64,000 bases of DNA from Halosimplex pelagicum (GTDB taxonomy: Archaea; Halobacteriota; Halobacteria; Halobacteriales; Haloarculaceae), in assembly GCF_013415905.1 (NCBI RefSeq), contig NZ_CP058909.1:3720001-3784000 (forward strand), given 5' to 3'. Within the stretch, counting starts at the first letter, position 1; every line of letters begins with the position of its first letter. The notes beneath the pieces were generated by a model. That model was not told where the DNA came from and made no database searches. It saw nothing but the letters and a program-made list of their open reading frames with translations. Shown piece after piece: positions 53,835 to 62,206 of this stretch. A program made the position numbers and the translations under genes.

Positions 53835-54467
53835 TCAGCCGAGGAAGTACCGCACGAGCGCGTGGTGGCCTGGCGCCACCTCGTCGGGAACCCCGTCGAA
53901 CCAGTCCAGATTGGGGTTCGACGCGATGGGGCCGGCGCCGGGGCCACCGGGACCGGCTCCGCCTGGCGGGCCACCGCCGCCCGCGGGCGGCCCTTCCCCT
54001 TCCGATGCGTCCTCGTCGTCGGGGCCGACGCCCGGCGGCGGGCCGCCGGGGCCCATGCCGCCCGGACCGCCCATGGCGGGGATCAGCGAGGCGGCGAACG
54101 CGACCGTGTAGCCGACGACGCTTTCGTCCCCGTCCTCGGTCCGGGTCTCCGTGCGGATCACCAGCTCGGGCTGTTCGATCTGGACCGGGAAGTTCAGTTC
54201 GTCCTCGCTCCAGCGGTCGGCGGCGACTGCCCAGTCCTCGTCGGCGCCGACTGGGCCGTTCGGGAGCGTCCAGCCGTCGACCCACTCGGAGTCGACCAGC
54301 AGGAGCCGGCCCTGCTCGTCGGTCACCGCGACGACGACGAGCCCGCTCTGGTTCTCGGCGCCCTCGGTCGCCTGCTCGAACGCCTCGCTGTCGACGACCT
54401 GCTCCTGCTCGCGGAAGTCGACCCCCGGCTCCTCGCGGAGCGACTCGGGGTCCCTGAGGTTGACCAT
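53835..54467 (-). CDS. NUDIX-like protein with Gly/Pro-rich insertion
   Basis: A 210-residue protein whose first part looks like a NUDIX fold (SGLVVVAVTDEQGRLLLVD, then GWTLPNGPVGADEDWA). The Nudix box is degenerate: the GPVGADEDWAVAADRW stretch lacks the REUXEE glutamates. A Gly/Pro-rich low-complexity segment (about 131-180) is inserted before a short C-terminal domain (NPNLDWFDGVPDEVAPGHHAL). Hydrolase activity is therefore doubtful. Overlaps nothing; convergent or tandem neighbours are unrelated. Confidence 0.6.
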   Translation of the reverse strand: MVNLRDPESLREEPGVDFREQEQVVDSEAFEQATEGAENQSGLVVVAVTDEQGRLLLVDSEWVDGWTLPNGPVGADEDWAVAADRWSEDELNFPVQIEQPELVIRTETRTEDGDESVVGYTVAFAASLIPAMGGPGGMGPGGPPPGVGPDDEDASEGEGPPAGGGGPPGGAGPGGPGAGPIASNPNLDWFDGVPDEVAPGHHALVRYFLG

Positions 54468-54510
54468 GCCGCTACTCGGGCGCCTCCGGTTGTAAAGACT
54501 GGCGCCATCC

Positions 54511-55374
54511 TCACACCTCGACGATATCGAAGTCGTACCCCACCCGCTCGCGGACGGTCTCGAACGCCTCGACCGCCTGCCGGAAGTCGTCTCCGTCCGC
54601 GAACGACAGCCGCCGCGGCGGACGCTCCGCCCCGTCGAGGCGGTCGACCGTCCACGCGAACGCCCGCAACACCCCGCGGAGCACCCGGTTGGGCTCGCTC
54701 TCCGCGCGCTCGCCGAGGGGTTCCCAGTCGACGACGACCTCGCGTCGGTCGCGGTCGACGGCGACGCGTCGCACGTGCTCCAGCAGGACGCCCGAGCCCG
54801 CCTCGAAGCGGATCGCCCGGTGGTTTACCTCGCCGTCGTCGGCCCAGGTGGCGACCGGTCCGGTGGGGACGACCGCGCAGGGCAGGTCGGCGAGTCGGTC
54901 GCGCGCGCTACCGGCCAGTTCGGGGGCCGCGGTCGCGTCGAGTTCGAACCGTTCGTGGTGAGGGACCGACCGGTAGATCGACCGCCCGTCGCGGCGGATC
55001 TCGACGGAAGACACGTCCCAGACCCGCCATCGCGCCTCCCCGAGCGGGCCGTCCGACTCGGAGTCCGCGACCGTCAGCGCGCGCACCAGCGCGTCGGCCT
55101 CGCCGGGGAGCCGCGCCCGCCACGTCGGGTCCGCACCGTCCCTCGCGCCGTCGGGGAGGCGGTCGAACTCGGCGTCGAGTATCCGCTGGGTGCGGGGACT
55201 CCGGTCGCTCACGTCGTCGGTCGACATCGTCAGGAACGCCTCGTCGCCGAACTCGCAGGCGACCGCGACCAGACGCGTGTCGGCCGCGACCGCGTCGGCG
55301 GCGTCGCCCCGACAGACCACCTCGTGGGTCGGCGACCAGTCGGTCTCCGCTCGCGCCGCTCCATCGGTCGTCAT
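54511..55374 (-). CDS. Hypothetical acidic protein
   Basis: A 287-residue soluble protein (starts MTTDGAARAETDWSPTHEV) with no family I recognise. It has a conserved-looking beta-rich middle (WRVWDVSSVEIRRDGRSIYRSVPHHERFEL) and a basic-aromatic end (SFADGDDFRQAVEAFETVRERVG). Codon bias is fully genome-like, and the upstream spacer is shared with the divergent HFX_2341-type regulator, hinting at joint control. Confidence 0.65.
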   Translation of the reverse strand: MTTDGAARAETDWSPTHEVVCRGDAADAVAADTRLVAVACEFGDEAFLTMSTDDVSDRSPRTQRILDAEFDRLPDGARDGADPTWRARLPGEADALVRALTVADSESDGPLGEARWRVWDVSSVEIRRDGRSIYRSVPHHERFELDATAAPELAGSARDRLADLPCAVVPTGPVATWADDGEVNHRAIRFEAGSGVLLEHVRRVAVDRDRREVVVDWEPLGERAESEPNRVLRGVLRAFAWTVDRLDGAERPPRRLSFADGDDFRQAVEAFETVRERVGYDFDIVEV

Positions 55375-55492
55375 CGGCGGGAGCTACCGTCGGCCGACCC
55401 AAGGGCTTTCGGTCGGTGTGGGACCGAGTCGCGTACTCGGCGGTCGCTCGGCCACCGAAACGTTCTCGTCGGCAGCGGCCGCGCCCTCGGGC

Positions 55493-56233
55493 ATGCGAAC
55501 CATCGACGAAGTTCACATCGTGCCGCTGGGGTACGAGCACGACCGGATCCTCCGCCCCCTTCGCAAACACGACGCGGACGTGGTCTACCTGCTCGCCGCC
55601 GACGGCGAGCACACCTCGCTGACCCCCTATCAGGCGGCGCTCGTCGAGGAGCTCGAAGACGACGGGCGGACCATCCGCTTCCGCGAGACGGCGCTGTCGG
55701 ACCTGTACGACGTGCTCGCGGTCGTCACGACGGTCGCCGCCGACCACGAGGGGGACGTGGTCCGGGTCAACGTCTCCAGCGGCGGCAAACTCGCCGCCAT
55801 CGGCAGCGCAATCGCCTGCATGGCCACCGAGGCCACCGCCTACTACATCCGCGCCGAGGAGCACGTCCCCGATCTGGAGGAGCACCCGCGCACCCGCGGC
55901 ATGCGCGACGACGAGGTCCTCCCCTCCTACCCTATCGAGGCCGTCTCCCGCGACCAGGTCTCCGTGCTCGCCTACCTCGAAGAACGCAACACCGACAGCT
56001 ACACCGCCAAGAAGTCCGACCTCATCGAGCACGCCGAGTCGGAGGCGCTCTCCTTTATCGCCGACGCCGACCCCGCCAACGACAAGGCGAAGTTCGCCCT
56101 GCTCAACGCCAACATCGTCGACCCGCTCGTCGACGACGGCTACATCGAAGTCGAACGCGTCGGCCGACAGAAACAGATCCTGCTGACCGAGACCGGCCAG
56201 AACGTCCTCCACGCGTTCCGCCACAAGCTCTGA
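55493..56233 (+). CDS. HFX_2341-type regulator (CARF-like sensor plus winged helix)
   Basis: A 246-residue protein. The N-terminal half (HIVPLGYEHDRILRPLRKHDADVVYLL ... VNVSSGGKLAAIGSAIACMAT) is a CARF-like Rossmann domain with an NVSSGGK nucleotide-type loop. The C-terminal part (155-246; DLIEHAES ... PLVDDGYIEVERVGRQKQILLTETGQ) is a winged helix. Haloarchaea carry many of these; relatives (DUF6293, Csa3-like) sense cyclic oligoadenylates or other ligands. No CRISPR array or cas gene is in this window. Confidence 0.82.
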   Translation: MRTIDEVHIVPLGYEHDRILRPLRKHDADVVYLLAADGEHTSLTPYQAALVEELEDDGRTIRFRETALSDLYDVLAVVTTVAADHEGDVVRVNVSSGGKLAAIGSAIACMATEATAYYIRAEEHVPDLEEHPRTRGMRDDEVLPSYPIEAVSRDQVSVLAYLEERNTDSYTAKKSDLIEHAESEALSFIADADPANDKAKFALLNANIVDPLVDDGYIEVERVGRQKQILLTETGQNVLHAFRHKL

Positions 56234-56782
56234 CTCGGCGTCTGGTCGCTTGGGCGTTCGTATCGGCACCCAGTAGAGTACTAACGATACAACGAGTAAC
56301 GATAGTATGGATTGTATCGATACGATAGATGGTACCGAGATAGAAACTACATACCCGTCCTGTCTACCAGTAGATGCGCGCAGTTCGGTGGGTGCGACGG
56401 GCCCCGCGTCGCCCTGTCAGGTCCCCACCCGCTGACGCTTCGGCCCTCCCCACGCCGCCCCCGACTGCGCCGCTGTCGCATCGCCCGCTGACCGATCCAC
56501 CTGTGCCTCTGACACGGGGCGACCTCCTCCGGTCGCCCCACTCCTGCTTCGAGTAATCGGCTTCGTCGTTCGTTTCGGTGTTCTCTGTGGTATCGCTGAG
56601 TGTTCGGCAGCCGCGGGAACACGCCCGCTCAGTACGCGTGCGTACCGAACATAGAGTATGCTCTCAGATCAGTTCGAAGTTCTGACTCCCGCGCTCAGTA
56701 GAGGGCACGGTTGCAACGTTGCGAAACCGAGCTTTCCCAACGATCTACTGCCGTCCGTAACGGGAGCGACGCAGACGAGTGA
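56234..56782. other. Low-GC intergenic segment with palindromes
   Basis: About 550 bp with no believable gene. The first 100 bp are AT-rich with several acgata-type repeats and a perfect gtatcgatac palindrome (56314-56323). The middle has a perfect 9-bp hairpin (56516-56539). The rest is a patch with mixed composition. It may be the edge of a transferred segment. Confidence 0.5.
56516..56539. repeat. Perfect 9-bp inverted repeat hairpin
   Basis: GGGGCGACC-tcctcc-GGTCGCCCC. Position in an otherwise gene-free stretch with no nearby stop codon makes a transcription terminator unlikely; a hairpin end of an old mobile element is one alternative. Confidence 0.45.
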
Positions 56783-57577
56783 TTATGATAGTCGTTTGAA
56801 CAACTCTTCGTATTTGGATTCCAACACAAGTATCCAGCCGTCGTTTCCGCCGCTGGTGTGGTAGTGGATCGTCTGTGAGGTGTGGTCATCGACTGCTGTC
56901 TGAGCTGGGTTCAATGCGTCAGGTCTGACCCAATCTCCCCCCGTCTCGAATTCTGTCGAATACGAGTCTCCCGCTACGGATAGGGAGATGTGAACTGTGT
57001 TATAGCGCGGTCCTTCTTCGACATCGACAGTGAGTCGGTACTCGTCCAGATTCGTGCAGTCGATAGCAGCACGGAGGAGTTCTCCGTAATCCGTCTCGTA
57101 GTCGTATATCATCTCGGGATCGAGACGGAATCCCCTGCCGGTGCAGAACAGGTAATTGAGCACGGACGTTTCGAGTCGCCAGAGACTCGTCGGCCGTTTG
57201 TCGGGTGGATGTATGTATCCGACCCCTTCTGACGCTTTCTCTCCGATCCTGATGTGAGAGTAGTGATACGATCCGCGTACTTCAGTTCGTTCGAAGTCGT
57301 CGGGATGGAGTGCCGGGTTTACTAGGTCCTGACGTATCTCGCCGATAACGCCAGCGTGCTTCAGTCTCCGAAGGATCTCCACGTACGCTCCGTGACCCAC
57401 TCCGCTCGGTATCGCATCGTCGACGTCATCTCGGCATCCCTCCGAATCCCCGTAATCCGAGATGGCCTGCCTGTGAAACACGACGAAGATGATATCGTCG
57501 GGGTCTAGACGTACGCCGGTCTCCAACTTCGAGAGGACACCCTCGACGCGTTCCTCGGTATCGTCTCCGCCCGTCAT
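56783..57577 (-). CDS. Orphan hypothetical protein in a low-GC island
   Basis: A 264-residue protein (MTGGDDTEERVEGVLSKLETG) with an alpha/beta pattern and no recognised motif. GC content is clearly lower than its neighbours and it uses A- and T-ending codons freely, as expected for recent transfer. It has a TATA-like tattaga about 27 nt upstream. Internal N-terminal helix-rich segment (residues 1-85) resembles a winged-helix-like pattern (VEILRRLKHAGVIGEIRQDL). Function unknown. Confidence 0.65.
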   Translation of the reverse strand: MTGGDDTEERVEGVLSKLETGVRLDPDDIIFVVFHRQAISDYGDSEGCRDDVDDAIPSGVGHGAYVEILRRLKHAGVIGEIRQDLVNPALHPDDFERTEVRGSYHYSHIRIGEKASEGVGYIHPPDKRPTSLWRLETSVLNYLFCTGRGFRLDPEMIYDYETDYGELLRAAIDCTNLDEYRLTVDVEEGPRYNTVHISLSVAGDSYSTEFETGGDWVRPDALNPAQTAVDDHTSQTIHYHTSGGNDGWILVLESKYEELFKRLS

Positions 57578-57620
57578 CGTCTCACGGATTCACCCCGGAA
57601 TCTAATAGGAATGGTGACCG

Positions 57621-58688
57621 TTACAGCTCGACGCGCTCGCCGGACTCGGCGGCCTCGTAGATGGCGTCGATGGCGCGCTGGTCGACGATGCCGTGCTCGC
57701 CGTCGCCGAGGATGTCCGTGCCGGTCAGCAGGTGGTCCCCGAAGTACTCCAGCGAGCGGCGGGTCTCCTCGATGCCGTCGAACTCGGTGGTGACGGTCGT
57801 CTCGCCGCGGGTGATCGTCAGCTCGCGGTCGCCGCTGAGGAAGGCGTCCTCCAGGAGCAGTTCGCCCTCGGTACCGATGATCCGGAGGTTACTGGTCTCC
57901 TGGGTGTTCTGGCTGGCCGTACAGGCGGCGACGACGCCGTCGGGGAACTCGACGGTGAAGGCGGCCCGCTCGTCGGGCACCTCGTCGAACGCCTCGTGAC
58001 CGGACCAGTCCGTCGCGGTGACGGCGACGGGGTCCTCGTCGATGACGAACCGGGTCGTGTTGATGGAGTAGACGCCCAGATCGGTGACGGAGGCGCCGGG
58101 GCCGGCCATGTCGGGGTTGAGCCGCCACTGGTCGTAGTTGTCGTTGATGTCCAGCAGGGGCTGGGACATGTTGCCGTGGACCATCGCCACGTCGCCGATG
58201 AAGCCCGCGTCGACGAGCTTTCGCATCGCGCGGACGGCGGGCTGGACGTGCATCCGGTACTCGACGCCCAGGGTCACGTCCTCGGCGGCCTCGACGAGCT
58301 GCTCGGCGCGCTCGGTGCTGGCTTCGAGGGGTTTCTCGCAGAGGATGTCCTTGTCGAACTCCGCGGCGGCCTCCACGTAGGGGAGGTGCAGGGCGTTGGG
58401 TGTCGCGATATAGACGGCGTCGTAGGCGTCGGTCGCCTCGCCCTCGGTGAACTCGTCGTAGGTGAGGCCGTGCTCGATGCTCTCGTGCTCGTCGGCGACG
58501 CCCTCGGCCTTCTCGGTCGTCGAGGAGACGACGACGGTCGTCTCCAGGTGGTCGAGCGCTTCCGTGGCGGGGATGGCGAACTCCATCGTCCACCAGCCGA
58601 GACCGACCATCGCGAACCGCACCGTCCCGTCCTCGGCCTGTGGCCAGTCGCGCGCCGTGAAGTCGTCCATGTACTCCTGTAGATCCAT
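57621..58688 (-). CDS. Gfo/Idh/MocA oxidoreductase, xylose-dehydrogenase-like
   Basis: A 355-residue NAD(P)-dependent sugar dehydrogenase. The Rossmann motif RFAMVGLGWW is at residues 24-33, the conserved EKP motif (ILCEKPLEAS) is near 115 and YRMHVQPAVRAM follows. It resembles haloarchaeal glucose-fructose-oxidoreductase-type D-xylose dehydrogenase (Gfo6), which oxidises xylose to xylonolactone. The Met giving MDLQEYMDDF is used. It fits with the sugar-acid dehydratase 4.8 kb away. Confidence 0.82.
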   Translation of the reverse strand: MDLQEYMDDFTARDWPQAEDGTVRFAMVGLGWWTMEFAIPATEALDHLETTVVVSSTTEKAEGVADEHESIEHGLTYDEFTEGEATDAYDAVYIATPNALHLPYVEAAAEFDKDILCEKPLEASTERAEQLVEAAEDVTLGVEYRMHVQPAVRAMRKLVDAGFIGDVAMVHGNMSQPLLDINDNYDQWRLNPDMAGPGASVTDLGVYSINTTRFVIDEDPVAVTATDWSGHEAFDEVPDERAAFTVEFPDGVVAACTASQNTQETSNLRIIGTEGELLLEDAFLSGDRELTITRGETTVTTEFDGIEETRRSLEYFGDHLLTGTDILGDGEHGIVDQRAIDAIYEAAESGERVEL

Positions 58689-58799
58689 GGACGAGTGCGC
58701 GCACGCGACCGGCATAAGTGATGCGAAGGCACCCGAGACCGGCCGTGTGAGCGGTTCGCGTTCGGTAATTTCGGACGATCGACCCGGGCGTTCGACCCC

Positions 58800-59816
58800 T
58801 CAGCTCCGCCACTCCAGCGCGGTCGCCGCCCAGGTGTAACCGGTGCCCGCGGCGAGAAAGACGAGGGTGTCGCCGGGGTCCAGCCACCCCCGGGTCCGGG
58901 CCTCGGCGGTCGCCAGCGCCTGGTCGACGCTCTGGACGTGCCCGTAGTCGTCGAGGTAGTACTGTTCGTCCTCGCCGAGGCCGAGTTCGTCACAGAGGTA
59001 GGCGTGGAACGACCGCTTCATGTGGGTGATCGCGGCGAAGTCGAGATCCGTGCGGTCCAGCCCCGACCGGTCGAGGGCGGTGTCCGCGACTTCGAGGAAG
59101 TTCGCGAGGCTCACCTCGCCCAGTCGCTCCTTCATGGTCTCGTGGTCGGGTACCCGAAGCGAGTGCATGTTGGCGTCGACGGTGCCGTGGCTGGGCGGGT
59201 GGCGCGTCCCACCGCCGGGCATCACCACGTCGCGGGAGAAGGAGCCGTCGGTCAGCGCGGCGCTCTCGCGGACGGTCGCGAGCGCGCGGTCGGGCGCGTC
59301 GCGTTCGAGGACCATCGCCGAGGCGCCGCTGCCGAAGTTGAACGTGAAGGAGGTGTCGGGGTCGTCGTAGTCGACCAGGTCCTCCTCGCGGCTGGCCGCG
59401 ACGAGCAGCACCCGGTCGACGGCGTCGGCGGCCAGTTGAGCCTTCGTCTCCCTGATCGCGATCGGCGCACCGGCGCAGAGCGCGTAGCTCTCGGCGGCGT
59501 AGGCGTCGGTCGCACCGATCCGGTCGGCCACGTCGGCGGCGAGGCTCCAGACGACGTAGTCCTTGAACTCGCTACCGTGGTAGCGGACGGCGTCCAGGGA
59601 TTCGGGGTCGCAGTCGGCGTCGGCCAGGGCCTCCTCCGCGGCCACGACGCAGAGGTCGCTCGGCTGTTCGTCACCGTTCCGGCAGACGTGCTTGCGGCGG
59701 ATCCCCATCTTCTCGACGACCACGTCGCGAGGGATCCCCGCTCGCTCGGCGATGTCGGCACCGCCAACGGTCTCCTCGGGGAGCGCCGTCCCGGTCCCGG
59801 TGAGGTGGACGGTCAT
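58800..59816 (-). CDS. KAS III/HMG-CoA-synthase-like condensing enzyme
   Basis: A 338-residue thiolase-fold protein. The nucleophile is Cys114 (AESYALCAGAPIA) and His265 is in THMKRSFHAYL. At the place of the catalytic Asn of bacterial KAS III there is His293 (DDYGHVQSVD). Haloarchaea lack a fatty-acid synthase, so it may form or transfer acyl groups in another pathway. It is the last gene of operon 2, 25 bp after livM. The ATG gives MTVHLTGTG; an in-frame GTG 12 codons upstream overlaps livM. Confidence 0.82.
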   Translation of the reverse strand: MTVHLTGTGTALPEETVGGADIAERAGIPRDVVVEKMGIRRKHVCRNGDEQPSDLCVVAAEEALADADCDPESLDAVRYHGSEFKDYVVWSLAADVADRIGATDAYAAESYALCAGAPIAIRETKAQLAADAVDRVLLVAASREEDLVDYDDPDTSFTFNFGSGASAMVLERDAPDRALATVRESAALTDGSFSRDVVMPGGGTRHPPSHGTVDANMHSLRVPDHETMKERLGEVSLANFLEVADTALDRSGLDRTDLDFAAITHMKRSFHAYLCDELGLGEDEQYYLDDYGHVQSVDQALATAEARTRGWLDPGDTLVFLAAGTGYTWAATALEWRS

Positions 59817-59841
59817 CGCGCACCTCCAGTCCCGACAGTGC

Positions 59842-61053
59842 TCATCGCTCACCCCACAGTTTCGCGGGGAGTCGCTCGGCGACGGGGTCGCCGAGGTAGC
59901 TCCGCAGCGTCCCGACGAGGCCGCTGGGGACGTAGAGGACGAACAGGACGAACACGATGCCGACGTAGAGGCTGGCGTGGCCGTTCAGCGCCGCGCCGAT
60001 GAACCCTTCCACGGTGAGCCCGCCGAGCAGTTCCGCCGAGAGGACGCCCTCGGGGAGCGTCTCCCGGAGGAACGGGAGCAGGCCGCCGCCCTGGCCGGTG
60101 TTCGAGAGGAACTCGCGGATCGAGTGGTCGAACAGGTGGCCGTACAGCGGGCCGGCGAGCGTGCCGAACCCGCCGATGATGCTCGCCAGCAGCGCGTCGC
60201 CGGTCGTCAGGAAGTAGAACGTGCTCTCCGGCGTGACCGACCGACTGAATCCGGCGTACAGCGCGCCCGCGACGCCGCCGAAGAAGCCGCTGATGACGAA
60301 CGCCCCGAGCTTGTAGCGGAAGGTGTCGTAGCCGATCGCGGCCGCGCGCTCCTCGTTCTCGCGGATGGCGATCATCACCCGTCCGAACGGCGAGTGGATC
60401 ACCCGCTGCATCGCGAAGTACGACACCAGCGCGACCAGCCCGACCATGTAGAAGGAGACGGTGTAGGTGCCGAGCTCGTGGCCCAGCAGCGTCACCGTGT
60501 CGCCGGAGAACGTGCCGATCGCGAGGTTCAGCTGGTCGACGAATGGGATCCCGATCTCGAAGCCCTCGGGATGAGTCGACCCGACGGCGGGGCCGTCGCG
60601 GGGGTTGCTCGCCACGTAGTCCCAGCCGCGGACGAACACGTAGAGCACCTGCGCGAACCCGAGGGTGATCATCGCGAAGTACACCCCGGAGAGCCGGAAG
60701 GAGACGAGCCCGATCACGACCGCCAGCAGTCCCGCGAGGACGGCCGCCAGCAGGAGCGACACCATGAACGGCGTGCCCGCGGGGAGCAGGGGGACCTTGC
60801 CGTTGGCGATCAGGATGACGGCGTAGGCGCCGGTGCCGTAGAAGGCCGCGTGGCCGAAGGTGAGGTAGCCGGTGTAGCCGCTGATGAAGTCGAACGACAT
60901 GGCGAACAGGGCGAAATAGAGGACGGCGACCATCGAGTCGACGCGAGGGAGGACGGCGACCGCGAACTCCGGGAGCCACCCGAGCGGGGCCGGGAACTGG
61001 GTGGTCGTCAGCAGGTGGTAGACCCCGGGATAGGCGACCAGAGCGAGGATCAC
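59842..61053 (-). CDS. livM: Branched-chain amino-acid-type ABC permease LivM (operon 2)
   Basis: A permease of about 403 residues with hallmark segments FDFISGYTGYLTFGHAAFYGTGAYA, LVSFRLSGVYFAMITLGFAQVLY and SPFGRVMIAIRENEERA. Annotated from a GTG, but protein-like sequence (VTRWVGDREFAWPVEHLRS) continues in frame upstream to the livH stop, where an ATT overlaps the TAG. The true start may be that ATT, giving 28 more residues. Tail ends VGTLRSYLGDPVAERLPAKLWGER. Function as in operon 1. Confidence 0.9.
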   Translation of the reverse strand: MILALVAYPGVYHLLTTTQFPAPLGWLPEFAVAVLPRVDSMVAVLYFALFAMSFDFISGYTGYLTFGHAAFYGTGAYAVILIANGKVPLLPAGTPFMVSLLLAAVLAGLLAVVIGLVSFRLSGVYFAMITLGFAQVLYVFVRGWDYVASNPRDGPAVGSTHPEGFEIGIPFVDQLNLAIGTFSGDTVTLLGHELGTYTVSFYMVGLVALVSYFAMQRVIHSPFGRVMIAIRENEERAAAIGYDTFRYKLGAFVISGFFGGVAGALYAGFSRSVTPESTFYFLTTGDALLASIIGGFGTLAGPLYGHLFDHSIREFLSNTGQGGGLLPFLRETLPEGVLSAELLGGLTVEGFIGAALNGHASLYVGIVFVLFVLYVPSGLVGTLRSYLGDPVAERLPAKLWGER

Positions 61054-61132
61054 GAGCAGGTGGACCTGCTGGCTGCGGAGGTGCTCGACGGGCCAGGCGA
61101 ACTCGCGGTCGCCGACCCAGCGGGTGACGGAG

Positions 61133-62206
61133 CTAATGGCCGCCCACCTCCTCGACGCCGAACAGCCCCTGCGGTTTGACGATCAGCATGCCGACGAGGA
61201 TGAGGAACACGGTGATCTCGGGCAGCCAGGTCCAGGTGACGACGACGTTCTGGAACCACCAGGTCGTCGTCGCGTCGGCCATCCCGACGATGAGCGCGCC
61301 GGCGACGGTCCCGCGGAAGGTCCCCAGCCCGCCGATGATCACGACGACGAACGCCGGCAGCAGCGTCTCCGCCGCCAGCGGGACGTTCGCACCCCAGACC
61401 GGGTCCCACATCAGCAGGGCGCCCGCGGCACCCGCGACGCCGGCACCGAGCGCGAACACGACGGTGAACACGCGGCGCACGTCGATCCCCAGCGCCTCGG
61501 CCATCTCGGCGTCCTCGCTGCCGGCGCGGATGTAGAGGCCGTATCGGGTCCGCGTGAGGAACGCCCAGATGCCCACGACGGTCGCCGCACCGAGCGCGAT
61601 CTCGAAGAGTGCGAGGCCGCGGACCGAGAGCGGCCCGATCGACTGCTCGGCCGAGAGGATCGCCGGCCGCGTCCCGAGCGCGGCCCGCCACTCCGAGATG
61701 GGCTGGAGCCCGTAGAACAGGACGACGATCCGGACGATCTCCTCCAGCACGAGCGTCAGCCCGAACGTGAGGAGGATCTGGTAGATCGGCGGCCGGTCGT
61801 ACAGCTGTCGAATAAGTCCGACCTCCATGACGCCGCCGAGCAGCGCGAGCGCAGCGAAGACGGCGACGAGCGCGACGAAAAAGAGGGCCAGCCGCGTCCA
61901 CGCGCCCGTGGCGCTCCCGACGAGCGTGACCATAACCAGGCCGGCGAGATAGGCGCCGATCATCGTCAGGGAGCCGTGGGCGAAGTTCAACACGCCCATC
62001 AGCCCGAAGATGAGCGTCAGCCCGCTGGCGATCATCACGTAGATGGCCGACTTCGCCAGTCCCTCGACGACCACGCTCGCGAGCGTGTCCGGCCCGAGGA
62101 ACTGCCGCAGACCCTCGCCGAAGCCCATCTGCATCGCGGCGGCTGCGAACGGCTCGGTCGCGTGCTGGAGGGACCCGGCGATCGGAGCGAGTGCGCTCCC
62201 GATCAT
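61133..62206 (-). CDS. livH: Branched-chain amino-acid-type ABC permease LivH (operon 2)
   Basis: A 357-residue membrane permease with about eight helices. Hallmarks are SGLTLIFGLMGVLNFAHGSLTMIGAY, the AGSEDAEMAEALGID loop and the ending ITVFLILVGMLIVKPQGLFG. It is a different paralog from operon 1 (shorter, no large periplasmic loops). It starts with an ATG that overlaps the livF stop by 4 nt and is the third gene of the operon. Confidence 0.92.
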   Translation of the reverse strand: MIGSALAPIAGSLQHATEPFAAAAMQMGFGEGLRQFLGPDTLASVVVEGLAKSAIYVMIASGLTLIFGLMGVLNFAHGSLTMIGAYLAGLVMVTLVGSATGAWTRLALFFVALVAVFAALALLGGVMEVGLIRQLYDRPPIYQILLTFGLTLVLEEIVRIVVLFYGLQPISEWRAALGTRPAILSAEQSIGPLSVRGLALFEIALGAATVVGIWAFLTRTRYGLYIRAGSEDAEMAEALGIDVRRVFTVVFALGAGVAGAAGALLMWDPVWGANVPLAAETLLPAFVVVIIGGLGTFRGTVAGALIVGMADATTTWWFQNVVVTWTWLPEITVFLILVGMLIVKPQGLFGVEEVGGH

